A DNA stretch of 49,499 nt, from contig JABDCA010000002.1 in assembly GCA_013288345.1 (NCBI GenBank), positions 187 through 49,685 on the forward strand, in the 5' to 3' direction. The stretch is from Bacteroidota bacterium (GTDB lineage Bacteria; Bacteroidota; Bacteroidia; JABEUT01). Positions 44,813 to 49,499 of the stretch are shown one piece after another (position 1 is the stretch's first letter; the number at the start of each line of letters is the position of its first letter). The notes below the pieces were generated by a model. That model ran no database searches, was not told the DNA's origin, and saw only the letters and a program-made list of their open reading frames with translations. Made by a program: the position numbers and the translations under genes.

Positions 44813-47536
44813 CTAAAGCCATTGATTGAATTTATTAATAAACCAAACCTTAACCACCTGTGTAAGTAAGCAGTACCCCAGTAATATAGCGCCTAAGTAA
44901 ACAAAATACGGAGCAGGCAACGGCATAAACTTAAAGGTTGCAGCAAAAGGCGAGAATGGAATATAGATACCTGCAATCATAATAAGTACCGTCATAATGG
45001 TAAGCGGTGTAGCTGCTGTACTTTGTATGAACGGTATTTTTTTGGTACGTATCATATGTACTATAAGTGTTTGCGATAACAGCCCTTCTACAAACCATCC
45101 CGATTGGAACAGGCCCTGTGTGGCAGGCGTTTGCGCCTTAAATACAAAGTACATTATAGCAAAGGTTACATAATCGAATATAGAACTGATTGGCCCGATG
45201 TAGAACATGAACTTGGCAATGCCACCTGTTTCCCAACGGCGTGGTTTCACCAGGTATTCGGCATCCATCCTGTCCCATGGCAATGCTATTTGGCTTATAT
45301 CATACAGCAGGTTTTGGGTAAGCACCTGCACCGGTAACATAGGCAGGAATGGGAACAGCGCACTGGCCCCAAGCATACTGAACATATTACCAAAGTTACT
45401 GCTGGCAGCCATTTTCAGGTACTTAATAATATTACCAAATGTGCGTCGGCCATATATTACCCCCTTACGGAGTACCATCAAATCTTTCTCCAGCAAAATA
45501 ATATCGGCGCTTTCTTTAGCTATATCCACAGCCGTATCAACCGATATACCTACGTCGGCATCGCGCAATGCGCCGGCATCGTTAATGCCATCGCCCATAA
45601 AGCCGACGGTGTGCCCTTTGCTTTGCAATACCTTTATTACGCGGCTCTTTTGCATTGGGCTAAGCTTAGCATAAATACTGGTATGTTCCAGTTTGTCTAA
45701 TAATTCAGGGTCACTGAGGCTTTCAATTTCGGTACCCAGCAATACATTGGTAACAGGTATGCCCACATCGCGGCAAATTTTTGTGGTTACAATTTCGTTA
45801 TCGCCTGTAAGTACTTTTAGTTGTATGCCTAAACGTTGTAATGCCTGTATAGCAGGCTTGGCCGATGGCTTGGCAGGATCGAGGAAGCCTATGAAGCCCG
45901 TCAATATCATATTGCTTTCGTCGGCAACAGCATAGTTTACCGGGTGGCTGCCATCACATTCTTTAATAGCTACAATAAGTACGCGCAGCCCTTCTTCGTT
46001 CATCTTGCGCGACATCTTCAGCACGTTCTCCTTCAGCTTGGCATCCATCGGAATGATCTTATCGCGCTCAGCATGCAGTTGCATGTTCTCTCCCGGATCG
46101 AATGCCTGTCCGCATATATCAATCATTTCTTCTACCGCGCCCTTGCAAATAAGCAAGTGCTTATCGCCTTGCTGCAATATTACCGACATACGCCTGCGCT
46201 TCGAATCGAATGGTATCTCATCAATTTTTTTAAACTCGCCCTGCGTTTCCAATACCTTCTTTACCTCACCATGTTCCAATACAGCCACATCAAGCAAGCT
46301 CCTCAAGCCTGTCTGGTGGAAGCTGTTCAGGTAAGCCCACTTCAATACCTCATCATCTTCTTCGCCTTCTACATTCAGGTGTCGCTCCAATACAATTTTA
46401 TCGAGGGTAAGTGTTCCCGTTTTATCGGTACACAAAATATCCATGGCCCCAATATTCTGAATGGCGTTTAAGCGTTTTACAATTACCTTTTTCTTACTCA
46501 TGTTAATAGCGCCCTTGGCAAGAGTAGCCGTTACCACCATAGGCAACATTTCGGGCGTTAGGCCTACAGCCACTGCTATAGCAAACAAAAGCGCGTCGGT
46601 CCAGTTGTGCTTGGTAAACCCGTTTATAAGAAACACCAGCGGAACCATTACCAACATAAATTTTACCAATAACCATGCCACACTATTCACACCCTTATCG
46701 AAACTCGTTTCAGGGCGTTTGCCGGTAAGCGATTTACTGATAGAACCAAACAAAGTTTGTGCCCCTGTAGTAACTACAATGCCTACTGCTGCGCCACTCA
46801 CTACGTTGGTGCCCATAAAGCAAATGTTCTCCAGCTCTAATGGTTGTTTTTTATCGGCATCTTCAATAGCGGTATCCTTTTTTTCTACGGGCAGGGCCTC
46901 GCCGGTAAGCATGGCCTGGCTCACGAATAAGTCTTTGGAATAGATAACGCGGCAATCACCCGGTATCATATCGCCTGCAGTAAGGAATATCATATCGCCG
47001 GGTACCAATTCTTTTATATCTATTTCTTTTTTACCAATGTGCTGGCGCATAACGGTAGCAGTGGTTTTAACCATGCTCTTCAGTTCTTCAGCTGCTTTGT
47101 TGCTGCGGAATTCCTGCCAGAAACGTATAATAGTACTCAATAACACCATGCTCATTACAAGGGCCACGGTTGAGTAATCGCGCTCAGCAGGGGTGGCCGC
47201 CATGGTTACGTCGGTAACGAACGATATGGCTGCAATAACAATAAGTATGCCATTAAATGGAGTTATCCATGCCTGCATAAACTGTATATACCATGCAGGG
47301 GCTTTTTCGCTCGCTATTTCATTCGGGCCGAATTTTTCCTGTTTCTCGGCTAATTGTTCTTCGGTAAGGCCGCTTTCGCAGGTATCGAGGTTGGTAAATA
47401 ACTCTTCCTTAGTGGCTTTTGCAGCGCTTTTAAGTTTGCCTGCTATAATGGGGTCGAAGCTGTTTTGCGAATTACCTGATTTCCCGAAGCTAAGGTTGGG
47501 CATTTTCAGTTTTCTTTCTTTCTCGATTGTTTCCAT
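44813..47536 (-). CDS. mgtA: Magnesium-importing P-type ATPase (MgtA/MgtB type)
   Basis: A 907-residue P3B-type ATPase of the inner membrane. The phosphorylation site DKTGTLT has Asp371. The actuator motif is AMLTGEALPV, the hinge is GDGINDAGALRDADVGI, and PEMLPMVV lies in the ion-binding helix. The N-terminus has the soluble extension of MgtA (EELFTNLDTCESGLTEEQL). It imports Mg2+ down its gradient using ATP. The ATG at 47536 is preceded by AGGAGG six bases upstream, an unusually strong ribosome-binding site for this genome, and by a leader of more than 200 bases. Terminator downstream. Confidence 0.93.
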   Translation of the reverse strand: METIEKERKLKMPNLSFGKSGNSQNSFDPIIAGKLKSAAKATKEELFTNLDTCESGLTEEQLAEKQEKFGPNEIASEKAPAWYIQFMQAWITPFNGILIVIAAISFVTDVTMAATPAERDYSTVALVMSMVLLSTIIRFWQEFRSNKAAEELKSMVKTTATVMRQHIGKKEIDIKELVPGDMIFLTAGDMIPGDCRVIYSKDLFVSQAMLTGEALPVEKKDTAIEDADKKQPLELENICFMGTNVVSGAAVGIVVTTGAQTLFGSISKSLTGKRPETSFDKGVNSVAWLLVKFMLVMVPLVFLINGFTKHNWTDALLFAIAVAVGLTPEMLPMVVTATLAKGAINMSKKKVIVKRLNAIQNIGAMDILCTDKTGTLTLDKIVLERHLNVEGEEDDEVLKWAYLNSFHQTGLRSLLDVAVLEHGEVKKVLETQGEFKKIDEIPFDSKRRRMSVILQQGDKHLLICKGAVEEMIDICGQAFDPGENMQLHAERDKIIPMDAKLKENVLKMSRKMNEEGLRVLIVAIKECDGSHPVNYAVADESNMILTGFIGFLDPAKPSAKPAIQALQRLGIQLKVLTGDNEIVTTKICRDVGIPVTNVLLGTEIESLSDPELLDKLEHTSIYAKLSPMQKSRVIKVLQSKGHTVGFMGDGINDAGALRDADVGISVDTAVDIAKESADIILLEKDLMVLRKGVIYGRRTFGNIIKYLKMAASSNFGNMFSMLGASALFPFLPMLPVQVLTQNLLYDISQIALPWDRMDAEYLVKPRRWETGGIAKFMFYIGPISSIFDYVTFAIMYFVFKAQTPATQGLFQSGWFVEGLLSQTLIVHMIRTKKIPFIQSTAATPLTIMTVLIMIAGIYIPFSPFAATFKFMPLPAPYFVYLGAILLGYCLLTQVVKVWFINKFNQWL

Positions 47537-47760
47537 AGGCTACCTCCTGTTTTAAATAGTACAAAGCAATACAGTATGCTTTATACATGAATTTATAAGA
47601 TGCTTTTTACATCTTCTAAGCTGTTTTTATTCCGTCGTCCACGGTTAGCCTAGAAGAACTAACAGGTTCAGACGGAGATAATTAAATATGTCTGTGCACT
47701 CGGCCCACTATCCATCTTTGGTTAGTGATTGTTTTGGTTACGCTGCAAAAGTAGAAAAAA
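47537..47760 (-). promoter_or_regulatory. Long, structured 5' leader of mgtA with strong Shine-Dalgarno
   Basis: On the minus strand the leader can form a hairpin closed by TCCGTC/GACGGA (47676-47631) with a nested GTTAG/CTAAC stem. A second hairpin AAGATG/CATCTT follows, and AGGAGG (47548-47543) lies six bases from the ATG. It does not match the conserved core of the ykoK M-box as remembered. Mg2+-responsive control is plausible from position only. Confidence 0.45.
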
Positions 47761-47897
47761 GTTTTGTAGGTTGTTGCACTAAATTGTTACTAAAAAATGA
47801 ATGGAACACAGATAACACGGATAGTACAGATATAAACGGATGAAATCAGTGAAAACCCGCCTAATCCGTTCCATCCGTGTTCTATTGTTTTAATTTA

Positions 47898-47905
47898 TAC
47901 TTTTG
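47898..47905 (+). promoter_or_regulatory. -7 box (TACTTTTG) for the CDF transporter gene
   Basis: TACTTTTG fits TAnnTTTG and lies 23 bases before the ATG. Just upstream (47800-47885) is an ACACAGATAACACGGATA / ATCCGTGTTCTATT inverted repeat of a common intergenic type. Confidence 0.5.
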
Positions 47906-47928
47906 GTTGTAATAGTTCAACCCCAATA

Positions 47929-48840
47929 ATGGATAACAACCGCAAACAGGATACCGCTCTTTTGGGCAAGGCAAGCGCCAGGCCTGTTATATTATCTATA
48001 CTGGTAAACCTGTTCCTGGCAGCGCTTAAAGGTGTGGCTGCTTTTTTTGGTAATTCAAATGCTTTAATGGCCGATGCAGCAGAATCATTCTCCGATGTAA
48101 TGAGCTCAGCTATTGTATGGATAGGTATACGCACCGCTGTTAAAGAACCCGATGAAGATCATCCGTATGGCCATGGAAAAGCAGAACCGATTGCATCTAT
48201 TGCAGTGGTGGTGTTTTTATTGTTTACTGCCATTGCTATTGCCAGCAGGGCATTGGGCCGTTTGTGGCATCCACCTGCAGTACCAGAAACATTTACCTTG
48301 TATGTACTTATAGGCGTTATAATAGTTAAGGAAATGGTGTACCGCTACATGCATAAAAAAGCCAAGAACTTTGGCAGCACTGCCTTACTTGCTGAGGCCC
48401 TGCATAACCGCAGCGATGCAATTACATCGTTAATGGCATTCATTGGTATATTACTTGCGGTAGTGGGTGGCCCAAAGTTTGTAGCTGCCGATGCATATGC
48501 ATCTATAGTGGCATCGGGTATCATTGCTTTTAACGCCATACGCATATTTAAACCTGCCCTCAACGAGCTTATGGATGCTGCACCACCCGAGGAATTGAAA
48601 GAACAGGTTAAGAAAATTCCATTAAAAGTAGCCGGTGTTATAGAAGTAGAAAAATGCTTTCTCCGTAAAATGGGCATGCACTACTTAGTAGATATGCACA
48701 TAGTAGTTGACGGGAAAATAACCGTGAACGAGGGCCATGCAATAGCTCATCATGTAAAAGATGCCGTGCTTAACGAAATGCCAATTATTACAGATGTATT
48801 GGTGCATGTGGAGCCTAACGATATGGTAATTACATTTTAA
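47929..48840 (+). CDS. Cation diffusion facilitator family transporter
   Basis: A 303-residue inner-membrane metal/proton antiporter with about six membrane helices and a C-terminal cytoplasmic domain (from about 205). Family blocks are GNSNALMADAAESFSDVMSSAIVWIG, PDEDHPYGHGKAEPI and EALHNRSDAITSLMAFIG. The metal site has D-x3-D-type geometry in helix 2 (DAAESFSD) and H-x3-D in helix 5 (HNRSD). Export of Zn2+, Fe2+, Mn2+ or similar is likely; the metal cannot be fixed by eye. It is divergent from mgtA. Confidence 0.88.
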   Translation: MDNNRKQDTALLGKASARPVILSILVNLFLAALKGVAAFFGNSNALMADAAESFSDVMSSAIVWIGIRTAVKEPDEDHPYGHGKAEPIASIAVVVFLLFTAIAIASRALGRLWHPPAVPETFTLYVLIGVIIVKEMVYRYMHKKAKNFGSTALLAEALHNRSDAITSLMAFIGILLAVVGGPKFVAADAYASIVASGIIAFNAIRIFKPALNELMDAAPPEELKEQVKKIPLKVAGVIEVEKCFLRKMGMHYLVDMHIVVDGKITVNEGHAIAHHVKDAVLNEMPIITDVLVHVEPNDMVITF

Positions 48841-48845
48841 AGCGT

Positions 48846-49499
48846 ATGGGTTTTTTTGAGAAGAGTTTAGTAGATAAAATACGCAGCCAGTCGTTAAAAG
48901 CAGAGCAATCGGGTAAAATTCCTACCGACTGGTTAAAGTTACTTTACAAGAAAAATTATTTCAAACTATTTATTCCGAAGCAGGACGATGGGTTGATGAT
49001 GCCTATGCCGGATGCCCTAAGGTTATTTGATGAGGCCGGATATATAGATGGTAATTTGGGCTGGGCCATAACCATTGGTTCGGGTGGAGGATATTTTTAT
49101 GCCTACATGCAGAACGAAATCGCAAGTAAAGTATTTAAAGGAAGTAAATCGCTTATTGCAGGCAGTGGTGCGCCGACAGGCATTGCAAAGCAAGTAAAGG
49201 GTGGATATAAAGTAACGGGTAGCTGGCGTTATTGTAGCGGTGCACCTTTTGCCACTTCCTATACTGCCAATGTTATTATTAATGAAAGTGCAAAACAGAT
49301 ACGAGCATTTATATTCGAACCCAAACAGGTGAAAATTCAGAAGGACTGGAACGCCTTTGGTATGAAAGCTACCGAGAGCCATAGTATTATAGTGAAAGAT
49401 GCATTTGTTCCGGAAGCTATGACCTTTGACCTGTCAATTACAGATCTGTTTTACAAGCATCCCATTTATCAATATCCGTTTTTGCAATTTGCCGAAGCT
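48846..49499 (+). CDS. Acyl-CoA dehydrogenase-like flavoprotein, 3' end outside window
   Basis: The ATG at 48846, five bases after the CDF stop, opens a frame that runs 218 codons to the window edge. The sequence (MGFFEKSLVDKIRSQSLKAE... LGWAITIGSGGGYFYAYM... VKGGYKVTGSWRYCSGAPFA... FGMKATESHSIIVKDAFVP) follows the order of acyl-CoA dehydrogenase N-terminal and middle beta domains. W-R-Y-C-S-G replaces the usual FIT/WIT FAD-contact region, as in divergent members related to flavin-dependent monooxygenases. It probably shares a transcript with the CDF gene. The catalytic base, if any, lies in the missing part. Confidence 0.8.
   Translation, partial: MGFFEKSLVDKIRSQSLKAEQSGKIPTDWLKLLYKKNYFKLFIPKQDDGLMMPMPDALRLFDEAGYIDGNLGWAITIGSGGGYFYAYMQNEIASKVFKGSKSLIAGSGAPTGIAKQVKGGYKVTGSWRYCSGAPFATSYTANVIINESAKQIRAFIFEPKQVKIQKDWNAFGMKATESHSIIVKDAFVPEAMTFDLSITDLFYKHPIYQYPFLQFAEA

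Noticed and set aside
45207..45674. Plus-strand frames opposite mgtA
   Set aside because: Antisense shadows of a strongly conserved P-type ATPase.
47537..47760. ykoK M-box Mg2+ riboswitch
   Set aside because: The conserved M-box core could not be recognised; only a generic structured leader is claimed.

Overview
The window looks like a chromosomal segment of a Bacteroidota bacterium, probably of the Chitinophagales/Sphingobacteriales type. The DNA is AT-rich. Most genes lack a Shine-Dalgarno sequence and several are preceded by the Bacteroidota -7 box TAnnTTTG. There are three large outer-membrane beta-barrel proteins with a carboxypeptidase-regulatory-like N-terminus. The intergenic spaces are full of short hairpins and simple repeats of the sort seen in this phylum. 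No tRNA, rRNA or CRISPR array was seen. The genus cannot be named from the sequence alone.

Layout. 1-3.6 kb: the 3' part of a fused membrane/spermidine-synthase-like protein and a convergent GT-C-like membrane glycosyltransferase. 3.8-8.4 kb: trmN6, then a tightly packed operon truA-pyrD-ispE-waaA, in which waaA carries an apparent one-base frameshift near its 5' end. 8.4-10 kb: fabD and a small beta-barrel protein on the minus strand. 10.2-15.3 kb: two tandem paralogous beta-barrel receptors, followed by a stand-alone transposase-type zinc ribbon protein. 15.8-20.6 kb: an AraC regulator and a receptor/lipoprotein pair that share Gly-rich tracts. 20.7-25.9 kb: a minus-strand operon of a small membrane protein, lpxB, a SpoIID-like protein, comEC and a PaaI thioesterase.

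25.9-32 kb is an accessory island. It holds a two-gene cassette of unknown function (a protein with a HEPN-like R-x6-H motif plus a partner with a possible membrane segment) with an operator-like palindrome at its promoter. Next come more than 1 kb of repeat-rich DNA and a phage terminase small/large subunit pair without other phage genes. 32-37.1 kb returns to core genes: rpsO-pnp, mpl, and an MBL-fold hydrolase, with mpl and the hydrolase bracketed by two inverted 86-bp repeats.

37.8-42.1 kb is a compact co-directional cluster: UbiA-type prenyltransferase, type III polyketide synthase, methyltransferase, FAD oxidoreductase of the geranylgeranyl-reductase/monooxygenase class, and isopentenyl-diphosphate isomerase. 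Together they suggest a prenylated, methylated polyketide (quinone- or phenol-like lipid). Both sides of the cluster are repeat-rich and share related repeat families. 43.2-49.5 kb: a DUF922-type predicted metalloprotease with a PsbP-like tail, an MgtA-type P-ATPase with a long structured leader and an unusually strong Shine-Dalgarno, a cation diffusion facilitator, and the 5' part of an acyl-CoA dehydrogenase-like gene cut by the window end.

The best candidates for something undescribed are the UbiA/type III PKS/IDI cluster and the HEPN-like two-gene cassette.
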